A stretch of 64,000 nt of DNA from Apostichopus japonicus (GCF_037975245.1 NC_092568.1:31652501-31716500); one strand, 5' to 3'. Positions 22,975-35,171 are shown, numbered from the stretch's first letter. Numbers and translations are program-made. Notes: a model not told the origin generated them from the letters alone.

Positions 22975-23599
22975 CTTGCATTGCAGAGAAAAAGAAGAAG
23001 AAATGGAAAACTCAAACAAAATCTAGTCAAACTGTACTACTATTAGGTCCAATTCATGTTAATACTAATATTATCTGAATAGAAACATCATTGCTAAATT
23101 AAGCTTGCCATGCAGTATTGTTCTATGCAAATACACATCCATTGAATTTTAGTCATTACAAATTTACCATTTGTCTATAAAGGGAACAAGCAATCTGAAG
23201 GGTAAAATCATTTTACATGGCAACCCCAGCACTTTCCATTTTGGCTGTATATTAAGTGTCAATACTCAATGTGTGATAGTGTTCTCACTGTATAGGACTT
23301 TAATATGCTAACTACAGGTGCTTGTTACTATCCATCTGACCAAAGACCTACGTACTGCTGGGTACAAATCTGTATTTCAGAAAATTAAAGGTATTTTACC
23401 TAGAGCTGTCTAAAATATAACTGACAATACATCTTTATTCCTATGAATACATGAACACTGTTATATGAACACTGTCAGTACAGTAGAAATGTATTCTTGA
23501 ACCAGCGGTTAAGAGTGGTATTAACCAGCAAAATCAGTGAACTGTGTTAGTTTGAACACACACATACCAAAGGCACACATCACACAGAAAGTTCATGCA

Positions 23600-26460
23600 G
23601 CAGATGGGAAAACATTCCTAGTTTAGACCTATGTACTGTAGTGTAGCCATGCAATTATTACATAATGAAAAGGTGAATATAGCTTAAACATTTAAAATAC
23701 AATAGTTAAGTGTTCCAATTTCCAATGAAACATCAACACTGTCAAGATTGACTATCTAATAGGGGACATATATCTACAATAATGTACCATAGCAACACAA
23801 CACACAGATAGGTGAAGCAGCAAAAGGGAAAACTGTGCTAGTTTAGACTTACTGTACTGTATCCCAGGTAATTATTTGCTAATGAAACAGATTAATTGAC
23901 TTACCATTAAACATAAAATAGTTAAGCATTCCTGTAAACATTCCACAAAGTGAAAGATTGACTATCTAATAGGGGACATATATCTACAATAATGTACCAT
24001 AGCAACACAACACACAGAGAGGTGAAACAGCAAAAGGGAAAACTGTGCTAGTTTAGACTTACTGTACTGTATCCCAGGTAATTATTTGCTAATGAAACAG
24101 ATTAATTGACTTACCATTAAACATAAAATAGTTAAGCATTCCTGTAAACATTCCACAAAGTGAAAGATTGACTATCTAATAGGGGACATATATCTACAAT
24201 AATGTACCATAGCAACACAACACACAGAGAGGTGAAACAGCAAAAGGGAAAACTGTGCTAGTTTAGACTTACTGTACTGTATCCCAGGTAATTATTTGCT
24301 AATGAAACAGATTAATTGACTTACCATTAAACATAAAATAGTTAAGCATTCCTGTAAACATTCCACAAAGTGAAAGATTGACTATCTAATAGGGGACATA
24401 TATCTACAATAATGTACCATAGCAACACAACACACAGAGAGGTGAAACAGCAAAAGGGAAAACTGTGCTAGTTTAGACTTACTGTACTGTATCCCAGGTA
24501 ATTATTTGCTAATGAAACAGATTAATTGACTTACCATTAAACATAAAATAGTTAAGCATTCCTGTAAACATTCCACAAAGTGAAAGATTGACTATCTAAT
24601 AGGGGACATATATCTACAATAATGTACCATAGCAACACAACACACACAGAGGTGAAACAGCAAAAGGGAAAAACTGTGCTAGTTTAGACCTACTGTACTG
24701 TATCCCATGTAATTATTTGATATTGAAACAGATTAATTGACTAACCATTTAACATAAAATAGTTAAGCATTCCTGTAAACATTCCACAAAGTGAAAGATT
24801 GACTATCTAATAGGGGACATATATCTACAATAATGTACCATAGCAACACAACACACAGAGAGGTGAAACAGCAAAAGGGAAAACTGTGCTAGTTTAGACT
24901 TACTGTACTGTATCCCAGGTAATTATTTGCTAATGAAACAGATTAATTGACTTACCATTAAACATAAAATAGTTAAGCATTCCTGTAAACATTCCACAAA
25001 GTGAAAGATTGACTATCTAATAGGGGACATATATCTACAATAATGTACCATAGCAACACAACACACAGAGAGGTGAAACAGCAAAAGGGAAAACTGTGCT
25101 AGTTTAGACTTACTGTACTGTATCCCAGGTAATTATTTGCTAATGAAACAGATTAATTGACTTACCATTAAACATAAAATAGTTAAGCATTCCTGTAAAC
25201 ATTCCACAAAGTGAAAGATTGACTATCTAATAGGGGACATATATCTACAATAATGTACCATAGCAACACAACACACACAGAGGTGAAACAGCAAAAGGGA
25301 AAAACTGTGCTAGTTTAGACCTACTGTACTGTATCCCATGTAATTATTTGATATTGAAACAGATTAATTGACTAACCATTTAACATAAAATAGTTAAGCA
25401 TTCCTGTAAACATTCCACAAAGTGAAAGATTGACTATCTAATAGGGGACATATAATGTACCATAGCAACACAACACACAGAGAGGTGAAACAGCAAAAGG
25501 GAAAACTGTGCTAGTTTAGACCTACTGTACTGTATCCCATGTTATTATTTGCTAATGAAACAGATGAATATTACTTACCATTTAGCGTAAATAAGTTACA
25601 CATTCCTATGAAACGTCAACACAGTAAAAGATTGACTATCTGATAGGGGACATATATCTACAATACAGCATCACAGGCACTGAACACACAGGAAGCAGTT
25701 CTAGTTTACATCTACTGTAGAAATGCAATTATTTGATAATTTAACAGATGAATATGAATTGCCATTTAGTGTAAAATATCATCACAGGCACACACAGAAG
25801 TGAACCAGCAGTTGGGAAAACTGTGCTAGCCTTTTAAACCTACTGTATTAATGCCATGCAATTATTTAATAATGAGACAGTTGAATATAACTTAAACATT
25901 TAACATAAAATAGTTGGTCATTCCTATGAATATCAACATAGTAAAGATTGACTATCTAATAGGGGTTGTATCTTCCAAACATTATCGTAGGAAAACAGCA
26001 AACAGAGGTGAACCATCAGGAGGGAAAATTGTGCTTGTTTAGACCTACTGTACTATAGCCCATGTAATTATTTAATGAGACAGGTGAAAATGACTTAACA
26101 ATTACCATAAACTAGGACATATATCTCCAATACTATAGCAACACAGTACACAGAGAGGTGAACCAACAGAAAGGAAAATTGTGCAAGTTTAGACTTATAC
26201 AAGTTACTGTACTGTATCCTTTGTAATTATGTGATATAGAGAGCAGATAAATACAACTTAATTACCATTTGGCATTGAATAGTTAAGCATTCCTCTACAC
26301 ATTCCACCAATTAAAAGATTGATTATCTAATAGGGGAGATACACATCCATTAATGTACCATAGGAACACAGAACATAGAGAGGTGAACCCACAGAAGGGT
26401 TCAGTGCTAGGCTGGTTTAGACCTACTGTACTGTAGCCATGTAATTATTTGATAAAGAAA
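23600..26460 (-). repeat. 210-bp tandem array, about 12-13 copies, with embedded microexon-like cassettes
   Basis: Anchor AGGGGACATATATCTACAAT recurs at 23761, 23971, 24181, 24391, 24601, 24812, 25022, 25232, 25443 and 25645, so the period is 210-211 bp in the core. Flanking copies out to 26460 are more diverged. The core copies are almost identical. On the minus strand each core unit contains AG, a 27-nt segment (GAATGCTTAAC...TTTAATG), then GTAAGT. These 27-mers lie at 23905-23931, 24115-24141, 24325-24351, 24535-24561, 24746-24772, 24956-24982, 25166-25192, 25377-25403 and 25579-25605; a diverged one lies near 26266-26292. The array sits between the putative first exon and the SET coding exons. 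Confidence 0.9.
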
Positions 26461-26876
26461 CGAGTGAAACAAACTACACTATGAATTCAACTTGCTGAAA
26501 AATACTAGGCCTGCACCTAGCTTCTTCAGTCTTATCTTTTCTAATCGCATTTAGAAAGTCCTACTTGATATATTTGAAATTCGAGGCCTAAAGCCTCGGC
26601 CAAAAATAGTCAATCAATGATAGCCTCAATTAGACTAGAGTTAGACTATGCCTAACAGTGATACTGATAGAGGCCGGCCACGGAAGTAGTAATAGTACTA
26701 ATAGTAATACTATTACTAGGCCTAGCCTTCAATGAAACTTAAAATACTAAGTTCTTACAATTAGAGTTAGGTAGCACTGTTATTTTCGGCTGACAGTGCT
26801 GCACATCGGAATCATATCAAACCGAGACACTCCAAAAAAAAAAAAGACATTCTGTTCATTACTCACCGAATAACTG

Positions 26877-27100
26877 ATGAGGCAAGCGTCTATAGACTCG
26901 TTGTAACTTGTGTAGTGCAGTGCACGGAACGGGTACGTAACTTGTAACATACAATCTTTGCTTGTAACAAAAACGCGCGCAAACACGCAGCTTGCCTGGA
27001 CCAACATACTGTGGAAGTGTATGAGGGCGCTGTTGATACACAATGTACTATTGACAGACATAACATACACACTGGATACACTGCAACATACGCTGTACGG
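26877..27100 (-). other. putative 5' non-coding first exon of the SET-recombinase gene
   Basis: A strong minus-strand donor, TTATTCG|GTGAGTAATG, ends an exon-like segment at 26877. The open frame ending in the right phase has a stop upstream and no ATG, so it would be untranslated. The transcription start is not defined; no TATA box is evident. Assignment to the SET gene is by orientation and the lack of another candidate. Confidence 0.35.
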
Positions 27101-27639
27101 TTCAATCGTGGACCAGCATTACAGGCACGAAATAATTAAATAGCGCCACTATTAGGTCCAAAATATACTGTTCCCATTGTAATAACAATCGGGGACCGTC
27201 CGCGTTTCCCGAGGCGTCCGCGATTGACGGGTGTGTATTCACATTTTCGTCCGCGGTTGAGGGTAATTGCTAACGCACACACACGCACACATACACACAC
27301 TCTCCGCCTGCATGAATGCATAGGTTACGATTTCATCGAAACCAAAAAGGAGAAGCCAACTATAGAAGGGTTTATTTTAAAAAGAGCCCAACAGGCACTA
27401 TGAGTCCTTCCTTAGTGGAATGTTAAAGTGTTGTATGTCATTACGCAGTTTCATGGAATGGACTCGACACAATTATTAAAAGTACTCGGCCCGAAAAATT
27501 GGGGCCGAGAGAATGTGTCCCAAAATGCATTTGAGGTGGAAATAAAATATGGGTCCACCCGGCCCTAAAACGGGCCCGAAATTTTGATGTTCCCAAAGCT
27601 TTCAGACCTACATGTACCAGGTATTCCAAACTCTAAGCT

Positions 27640-28460
27640 GGTGTTTCAGCCTAGATATAGCTTCTGCTCATAGTTTAAGCGAAAGAGATCGTTACCCTTG
27701 TGAGTAAAGTTGATACCGAGATATCTAATAGGAGCATTAGTAATCAAAATATTGAATTCACTGACATGAGCTGGATTATTTGAAATGAAAGGACCAAGGG
27801 GAAGAAACTGGGATTTGCTGAGATTAATTTTGAGACCTGATGCTAGTCGAAAATTCTCTAAGGGTATTCAGCACCTTAACAGTGCTGTTGCGGGTACCGT
27901 CTAAGAAGAATGGGGTGTCGCCGGCATACTGCAGTACTTCAATCTCCCGGCCAAATATGTTTATTCCCTTGACTGTGTTGGCACAAATATTTTTTTTGGC
28001 TAAAATATCTGCACATAGAATAAAGAGGTACGGGCTAAGGGGACAACCTTGCCTTACTCCTCTCTGAATAGGGAAGAAACCTGTCGAATGACCATTATTT
28101 AGAACACAGGAAAACTACCAGTGTAGAGTGTTTTTGATCCATCGTCGAAAACTGTTCCCAAAGTTGAAATAAATAAGAGTGTGGTCAATAAAATCCCAAT
28201 CGATACAATCAAAAGCTTTTTCTAAATCAATAAAGAACAAAAGACCCGGAATGTTATTTGTGGTAGTGTGATCGATTAGGTCCAGCACAAAACGAATTTT
28301 TTCCCCAATAAACTTATTTTTGATAAAACCAGTCTGGTTATCCCCAAAAGTATTGTCGACGACCCGTTTTAACCGGATAGCTACTGCTTTTGCTCCAATC
28401 TTGTAGTCAGTGTTAAGGATACTAATTGGTCTATAGTTAGCTATAACGTTATGCATGGTC
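27640..28460 (-). pseudogene. L1/Tx1-like LINE reverse-transcriptase fragment
   Basis: Minus-strand reading shows ordered reverse-transcriptase motifs: NYRPISILNTDYKI, GFIKNKFIGE, LLFFIDLEKAFDCIDWDFI, then (after a frameshift or stop near 28115) RQGCPLSPYLFILCADIL and QYAGD in place of YADD, then SGLKIN and IRYLGI. The catalytic Asp pair is changed to GD and the frame is interrupted, so the copy is dead. No endonuclease domain remains. The motif style is closer to L1/Tx1 than to the CR1/L2-like element at 30 kb. Confidence 0.8.
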
Positions 28461-28490
28461 CTTATACGGCTTAGGAATCAGAGTAATGAA

Positions 28491-29482
28491 GTAGTGGTCA
28501 TTTGAATTGGTCAAGCACTCTTTGGATCGGGAAGACGCATAATGGTACTCTTCTTCATTGTCATAAGAGTTCATATGAACCATTGGCTAGGTGGTCCAAG
28601 TCGTGCTGTTTTTGATTAGGGCCTTAAGGGTTTTTTCAGGTCCCGTTACACTAATTTAAGAAGTGATGATGTAGTGGTCATTTAAATTGGTCAAGCACTC
28701 TTTGGACCAGGCAAGACGCATTATAGTACTCTTCTACATTGTCATTAGAGTTCATATGACCCATTGATTATGTGGTCCTAGACGTGCTGGTTTTGATTAG
28801 GGCCTTATGGTGTTTTTCAGGTCCCGTTACATTAATTTACGAAGTGATCATTTAGTGGTCGTTAAGATTGGTCAAGCACTCTTTGGATCGGGTGAGACGC
28901 ATTATGGTACTCTTCTAAAATGTCCTTAGAGTTCATGTTACCCACTGTTTGGGTGGTCCAAGGCGTGCTGGTTTTGATTAGGGCTAATTTTTTTCACGTC
29001 CCGTTACATTCATTTAAGAAGTATTGATGTAGTGGTCATTTAAATTGGTCAAGCACTCTTTGGACCGGGCAAGACGCATTATGGTACTCTTCTACAATGT
29101 CTTAGAGTTGATATGATTCATTGGTTGCGTGGTCCAAGGCGTGCTGGTTTTGATTAGGGCCCAAATGCTTCTTATTCGTGGTCCCGTTACACCACTTTTA
29201 AAGTGATGATGTAGTGGTCATTTAAATTGGTCAAGCACTCTTTGGACCGGGCAAGACACATTATGGAACTCTTCTACAATGTCTTAGAGTTGATATGACC
29301 CATTGGTTTAGGTGGTCCAGGCGTGCTGGTCTTGATTAGGGCCTAAAGGGATTTTTACAGGGCCCGTTACATTAATTTAAGAAATGATGAAGTATTGTCA
29401 TTTGAATTGGTCAATAACTTTTTGGACCGGGCAAGATGCATTATGGTACTCTTCTACATTGTCATTAGAGTTCATATGACCC
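28491..29482 (+). repeat. 180-bp tandem array, six copies
   Basis: Anchor GTAGTGGTCATTTAAATTGG starts at 28491, 28671, 28852, 29029, 29211 and 29391 (periods 177-182). Each unit contains CAAGCACTCTTTGGACCGGG, GTGCTGGTTTTGATTAGGGC and GGTCCCGTTACA. The last unit stops about half way. Non-coding. Confidence 0.9.
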
Positions 29483-29574
29483 AAAGATAAACCTCTCTTC
29501 CACGACCAATTGTTGAACATCTTGTAAGATAGCATTCGTCTTGTCATATAATGTATGGTGTTACGTCGATACGA

Positions 29575-29889
29575 GCTATCAAAGGGCGCTATCAAAGGGC
29601 GCTATCAAAGGGCGCTATCAAAGGGCGCTATCAAAGGGCGCTATCAAAGGGCGCTATCAAAGGGCGCTATCAAAGGGCGCTATCAAAGGGCGCTATCAAA
29701 GGGCGCTATCAAAGGGCGCTATCAAAGGGCGCTATCAAAGGGCGCTATCAAAGGGCGCTATCAAAGGGCGCTATCAAAGGGCGCTATCAAAGGGCGCTAT
29801 CAAAGGGCGCTATCAAAGGGCGCTATCAAAGGGCGCTATCAAAGGGCGCTATCAAAGGGCGCTATCAAAGGGCGCTATCAAAGGGCGCT
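29575..29889 (+). repeat. perfect 13-bp minisatellite, 24 copies
   Basis: The unit GCTATCAAAGGGC repeats 24 times with no mismatch that I can find, ending in a partial unit. Because 13 is not a multiple of three and the unit has no in-frame stop on this strand, all three frames are open and encode the same 13-residue repeat. The resulting long ORFs are therefore artefacts. It directly precedes the LINE at 29890. Confidence 0.95.
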
Positions 29890-32800
29890 GCTCCGCGGCA
29901 GCCAGGACTTACGAGCTCTCGCAAATTTTCAAGTTTTTAACTACAATTGGACTCATCCAGTCTGCAGTCGTTATATATCTAGTAGCTTCCAAGGTGGTGA
30001 AGGATATTATCACTCCACTCAGAACTTTCGGAGGTAATTGCATCAAAACTGGTCTGTTTTATCTGTAAACTTTTTCATATCCTTTAGCCTAGCCGCCTGT
30101 TTGCATTACGTGTGTACACGTACATATCATCACGTACAGCGTACAATACGCGGGGAATCAATTATTGTTTGACACTATGCCTGTACGGTATACAAGAGAG
30201 CAGCTACTGGCACTACGTAATCACAAAGCCACACACAATAGTTATCTGAAATCCGTTTACGAGAACTGTGATGTGCTATTATTGAAATCCATTCGGCGGA
30301 AACTACGAGGTGTACGCGGTGGTAGAAGGGAAAAGTTCCGAAAAATCCCGATTCCTTCAATAACATTACTCAATGCACAATCGCTCAACAATAAATACGA
30401 CGAACTTGTTGGAAATATCAAAGCGATCCAGAAAATACGCGATTCCTGTATCATTGCAGTGACCGAATCATGGCTACGAAGTTCGACCCCGGACACTTTG
30501 GTGAACATACCGGGTTATCATCTATGCAGGGCCGACCGTGACCCAGGTAAAAGCGGGAAAACCAGGGGTGGAGGACTTATAACGCGGATTAATAAAAAAT
30601 GGTGCAATAACGTCTCGATAAAACAGACGTTTTGCTCTGAACACTTGGAACTTTTAAGAATTATTTGCCGTCCCTTTTACCTACCTAGAGAAATCAGTGC
30701 AATAGACATTTTAGTTGTTTACATTCCACCAAGTGCAGAGAGTAAGGTTGCTTTGGACACCATTAGTGACGTAGTTAGGGTCTGTGAAGCACAACATCCC
30801 GATGGAATTATCATATCATTGGGAGATTTTAACCGGAGAATTTTGAAGGGCCTTTTTCCGCAAGTTACACTCCATACAAGAGGCAATCAGACTCTGGACC
30901 AATGTTTCACTTCAATTGAGAACTTGTATCGGTGTTCGGTGTTGCCACCTTTGGGAGGATCGGATCATTCTACTGTTCATCTCAAACCGGATTATATTAC
31001 AAAATTCAAAAGGGACAAGCCTGTCGTCAAATCCCGTCTCATGTTTAATGACCAGGAGTCATTAGACAAGTTACGTCATATGCTGGAAACGACAGTTTGG
31101 AACTGCTTAACTGACTGGAACGATTTTGATCACACCATGAATGTGATTACGGGATATCTTCAGTTTTGTATCGAAACAACTATGCCGGTGAAGTACTTCA
31201 AGACATACCCAAACAATCACCCATGGATGAACAACAAAGTTAAAAATCTACTGAAAGAAAAACATGGATTACTGGGAACCAATATTGATCTGCGGACAGT
31301 TAATGCTAAGATCAGAAGCGAAATTCGTTCTGCCAAACGGCAATATAAAGATAAAGTCATGTCCAAGGCATCAACAAATCCAAAGGAAATGTGGAATGGA
31401 CTGAAGCTCATGATGGGTTGTAATGACGTAGAAGCCGATCGCACAACTGTTGATGCTGGTGACCTAAACAAGTTTTTCTGTCGATTCGAACGACCAAAAC
31501 AACCTATCGACCTCCCAGAAGTGGACGGAACCCTGGAACCACCCTTCACGCTGGATGACGTCACTTCCGTTCTAAGATCGTGTAAGGCATCTCCATCATG
31601 TGGCCCGGACAATATTCCCGGATGGTTACTGAAATATTGCCACTCTGAACTCGCACAAGTTGTTTACATGTTATATGCTCATTGTTTTAAGACTGGTTAT
31701 ATACCTTGTGATTGGAAAAAGAGCAAGATCATACCATTACCGAAACTATCTCGCCCAACTGGAAATAAGGATTATAGACCTATTGCACTAACCAGTGTTT
31801 TAATGAAGTGTTTCGAGAAACTTCTTCGTAGCGAAATATTGAACTGTATTCCATCACTGGACAAATACCAATTCGCATACCGCAGTGGCAGATCGACGGA
31901 GGATGCCTGCCTGCTTCTGGACACTATTCTACGTCAACATGTGGACACTCCTAGTAATTATGCAAGGATTTGTTTTATGGACTTCAGTTCTGCATTTAAT
32001 ACCATTTGCTGTTCTAAATTACTGGACATTATGAAGGCGTATGTCAGTAACAATGTAATTATTCTTCTTTATAACTTCCTGTTTAATCGTACACAGTTTG
32101 TTCACTGTAACAGTGTCAACAGTGATACTCTCGTAATTAACACTGGTGTTCCACAGGGTTGTTGCTTGTCCCCATTACTTTTTGAAATTTATACTGATTC
32201 ATTAGTCTCTTGTTATGACAATGTTTATATCTTGAAGTATGCAGACGATACTGCCATAATTGGGATGTGCACCGATAAAAACCCACAATGTCTAACAAAT
32301 TATTTTGCAGCCATAGAGTATACTGTGAATTGGTGCAAGGATAATTATATGCTTATTAATGGTAAGAAAACCAAGGAAATGATTGTTGATTTTCGTGCAG
32401 TGCAAAGTCATGCCCCATTGTACATTGACAATAATGTGATTGAGGTTGTGTCAGATTTTAAATATCTTGGATTAACCTACAACAGCTCGCTTACTTGGAA
32501 TACCCACGTGAATAATTTGGCAGCAAAAGCTAAACAGAGATTATATTGTATTCGTAGGCTCGCCGGCTTTGGCTTAGATTTTGATAAGCAGCTTTGGCTT
32601 TTTCAGACAACGGTGCTGTCTTTCCTTGTGTACTGTGGCCCAGTTTGGTTATCATCCTGTTCTAAAGGACAATTAGACTACTTGAATAAATCCGTCAAGT
32701 TGTATTCTACCATCACGGATGATTTTATTGAACGTATCATATGTCTATGTGCTTCTTCTATAGTCGAGGATTCCGAACACCCTCTTTTTGATTTTTATAT

Positions 32801-33010
32801 GAAACCACGTAGATTTTACACGATCCCACGTATGCGAACAGAACGGTTTAGGCGATCATTTTTACCTAGAAGTATTAAAACTTTGAATTGTATGATACAT
32901 AGATAACATTTTTTAACCTATTTTTGAGATGCTGTAGTCCATTTTATTATATTGTCATTTTATGATGAATATCAATAAATTTTACTTTACTTTACTTTAC
33001 TTTACTTTAC
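29890..33010 (+). mobile_element. CR1/L2-like non-LTR retrotransposon with (TTTAC)n tail
   Basis: The element contains a roughly 275-bp leader after the minisatellite, one long ORF (30165-32906), a short 3' UTR with AATAAA at about 32974, and a 3' tail of about six TTTAC units ending at 33010. Short 3' microsatellites are typical of CR1/L2-group LINEs. The 5' boundary is not sharp; the 13-bp array at 29575 may be part of the 5' UTR. No separate ORF1 is seen. Confidence 0.8.
30165..32906 (+). CDS. intact LINE ORF: APE endonuclease plus reverse transcriptase (CR1/L2-like)
   Basis: A 913-codon uninterrupted frame; a second ATG at 30177 (MPVRYTREQL) is an equally likely start. Residues about 65-275 are an apurinic-type endonuclease with the expected acidic and His residues: N70 in LLNAQS, E101 in TESWL, D221/N223 in GDFN, D267/H268 in SDHS. 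Residues about 470-760 are the reverse transcriptase: DYRPIALTSVLMKCFEKLL, FAYRSGRSTEDA, MDFSSAFNTI, TGVPQGCCLSPLLF and YADD at 692-695. The C-terminus has the family's RTERFRRSFLPRSIKTLN block. Together these nick target DNA and prime cDNA synthesis there. All visible catalytic residues are present, so the copy may be young or active. Length is close to the usual single large ORF of this clade. Confidence 0.9.
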   Translation: MFDTMPVRYTREQLLALRNHKATHNSYLKSVYENCDVLLLKSIRRKLRGVRGGRREKFRKIPIPSITLLNAQSLNNKYDELVGNIKAIQKIRDSCIIAVTESWLRSSTPDTLVNIPGYHLCRADRDPGKSGKTRGGGLITRINKKWCNNVSIKQTFCSEHLELLRIICRPFYLPREISAIDILVVYIPPSAESKVALDTISDVVRVCEAQHPDGIIISLGDFNRRILKGLFPQVTLHTRGNQTLDQCFTSIENLYRCSVLPPLGGSDHSTVHLKPDYITKFKRDKPVVKSRLMFNDQESLDKLRHMLETTVWNCLTDWNDFDHTMNVITGYLQFCIETTMPVKYFKTYPNNHPWMNNKVKNLLKEKHGLLGTNIDLRTVNAKIRSEIRSAKRQYKDKVMSKASTNPKEMWNGLKLMMGCNDVEADRTTVDAGDLNKFFCRFERPKQPIDLPEVDGTLEPPFTLDDVTSVLRSCKASPSCGPDNIPGWLLKYCHSELAQVVYMLYAHCFKTGYIPCDWKKSKIIPLPKLSRPTGNKDYRPIALTSVLMKCFEKLLRSEILNCIPSLDKYQFAYRSGRSTEDACLLLDTILRQHVDTPSNYARICFMDFSSAFNTICCSKLLDIMKAYVSNNVIILLYNFLFNRTQFVHCNSVNSDTLVINTGVPQGCCLSPLLFEIYTDSLVSCYDNVYILKYADDTAIIGMCTDKNPQCLTNYFAAIEYTVNWCKDNYMLINGKKTKEMIVDFRAVQSHAPLYIDNNVIEVVSDFKYLGLTYNSSLTWNTHVNNLAAKAKQRLYCIRRLAGFGLDFDKQLWLFQTTVLSFLVYCGPVWLSSCSKGQLDYLNKSVKLYSTITDDFIERIICLCASSIVEDSEHPLFDFYMKPRRFYTIPRMRTERFRRSFLPRSIKTLNCMIHR

Positions 33011-33409
33011 CATTGTCGAATAAGTAACTGAGTAGGTAGCAGTTACTCATTCGCGAATGTCTAACGAGGAACGCGGAATAAGTATCTAACTTCACACCGG
33101 TTGGGTATCCAGCTCTGGAGAAGTCATCTTGTAATATCAGATCGGGCTAAGTAAGTTAACCGTCTCAACTCTTAATGCACAACAGAAGGGTAGAACCGTG
33201 CGTGCAAATATGCAACTACTAAGAATTTTTTGGGGCCTGCGCGTTACATTCAACGTTAATGACGTAGACGGCACATTCGGCTTACTTCACTGAGTATAGT
33301 ATACTTTTTACAGTAGAATGCAAATACGCATGCGTGAAATAAAAACTTTTTCACACCGAGAACGTACAGCGGGAGATTTCCACATTTCCCGCGTACTGAA
33401 TAAAATATA

Positions 33410-33486
33410 TTGACTCTGAACCCGGATTTCACCTCCATGCTCCCGGGTGGCGGGGAAACTTTCCGCCTCCACGTATCGTTTGAAAT
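33410..33486 (+). repeat. dispersed 75-bp repeat, copy 1
   Basis: TTGACTCTGAACCCGGATTT ... GGCGGGGAAACTTTCCGCCT ... CGTATCGTTT recurs almost unchanged at 35172-35248 in the same orientation. It is a dispersed repeat of unknown class. Confidence 0.7.
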
Positions 33487-33788
33487 ACATCTACCTTCGA
33501 CCTGCATGGTTGATCTTTCTCCAACTTTTAGAAATTCCCACCATCCAAACAACTACCGTCATGATAGTAACGATTGATAAACAGCAGAGTCAGACAGACA
33601 TGACTGATTAGTTCAGAAGAAAAATTTAACAGTATGCCGCCTTCTGACAGTCGACGATCTTGCATGTTTGGTTTCCCATTTACGTAAACAACCAGTCAAT
33701 TACAATGACCGCAAAACATTTGATAAATAATTGGAAGACAAAGTATTGAGCCAAACGATCTTTCTTTTAAAATATTCAGTGATTTTCA

Positions 33789-35039
33789 CAGGGGCGGCGA
33801 TCTGTTTCAAATACTGGGGGGACATTTGCTTGGATGCAGGCAAATTACTATCAGAACGGAGCGCCACCATTGGTTGGCGCGCAGCGTACAAGAAAATTTC
33901 TGCTTTTGATAGCCCCCCAGATCACCGGAAATGGCACTTTTCGGGCTTGAAAATGACCAACCAGATGTACACTTTTGCCTGAGAACAAAGTTTTTCCTTA
34001 TAGTTTTTTTTTCATTCATAACCTTTTTTCAAGATTGTGACCAGTCACACGTACATCATGTTCGACCTCATTGCAACTCCTGTGGATCATTTCGTTTGTA
34101 GGTAATTCTACGTAACGCCCCACAATACCCGTCAGCCCACTTTTCAATGTTTTTAAGCCCATTATTTGTTCAGAATTTGAATAATAAATTCACTTCAAAA
34201 CATACCCATAATGTTGCACAAAATTTCATCTATGGACAACCAATATAGAAAAAAAAAAACCTCAACCCCTAATAGACCGGTCGAAATTGCACGAGTAGAG
34301 GGAAGTATGATGAAGAATGTTGGTCAAGGAATTTTCGAAAATTCAGACACAGTTAAATTATTGGTGTACAAATATTAAAACCTCTTATAACGGCTACTAT
34401 AAAACTCCGATATCATAGAAAATACCAAAAAATATGCTCGAGGGGGAGGGCGGTCTCCACCCTTCACCCCCCCGCCCTCCCTTGGCTACGCACCTACGGT
34501 TAGAAATCTTGTAGGAAATAGGCCAAATGGAAACCCAGTGAACCCATATCGATGTGGATCATATGTATGATTGTACGTACTTACACTACACAAGATGCAA
34601 ACCAAATTTCATTACGTTTGCAGTCCGTCTAGCTATTCATTTCGAGAAAAAAAAGAGTAAAAACTACTTTCGGTCATATATAGTAACAAATTGTGACCCG
34701 GTTAGACAGTCGCCTTGCGAGGAATTTGCCAAGGGAGGGGCAAAGCTTGTACCCAGAATTTCTAATTGTAGCGCCACCATTAGTTGGCGCGAAGTGCAAA
34801 AGAAAATTTCGCCGAAAATGCCTGCCAGATCGCTGGAAATGGCCCTTCCCATGCAGGCCTTGTAAGTTGCATCTAAGCATTTTCTATTTTGAAATTACTA
34901 GCGATATCATAAAAAAATACAAAACATATGCTTAAAAAAACTATGCCACCAAATATTGGGGGGATATTAGATATTATATCCCCCACCTAAAATATTGGGG
35001 GGGGACATGTCCCCCGTCCCCCCATGATCGCCGCCCATG
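33789..35039. mobile_element. hAT-type element, 1.25 kb, perfect 8-bp TSD
   Basis: Termini are CAGGGGCGGCGATC at the left and, in reverse complement, CATGGGCGGCGATC at the right. GATTTTCA is duplicated exactly at 33781-33788 and 35040-35047. The interior is a patchwork: two GCGCCACC-family pieces (about 33830-34030 and 34711-34900) and a stretch ending CCCTTGGCTACGCACC near 34490 that looks like another element's terminus. No transposase. Confidence 0.85.
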
Positions 35040-35171
35040 GATTTTCATAAGTGAGAACACATGACCAACGGTGGATGATGGGAATGAAAAATTGCGAATA
35101 TCTGTAAGACGTACGTTTGTTGATTTTGGCGCTATATAAATGTTTTCTGATTGATTGATTGATTGAAAATA

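Noticed and set aside
26859-27041. Coding first exon on the minus strand
   Set aside because: The frame that ends in the right phase has a stop upstream and no ATG; more likely untranslated.
29541-30068. Three overlapping long ORFs with 13-residue repeats
   Set aside because: All come from the 13-bp minisatellite, which is stop-free in every forward frame; there is no independent coding signal.
31217-31612. 131-residue minus-strand frame
   Set aside because: Antisense to the intact LINE ORF; no independent support.
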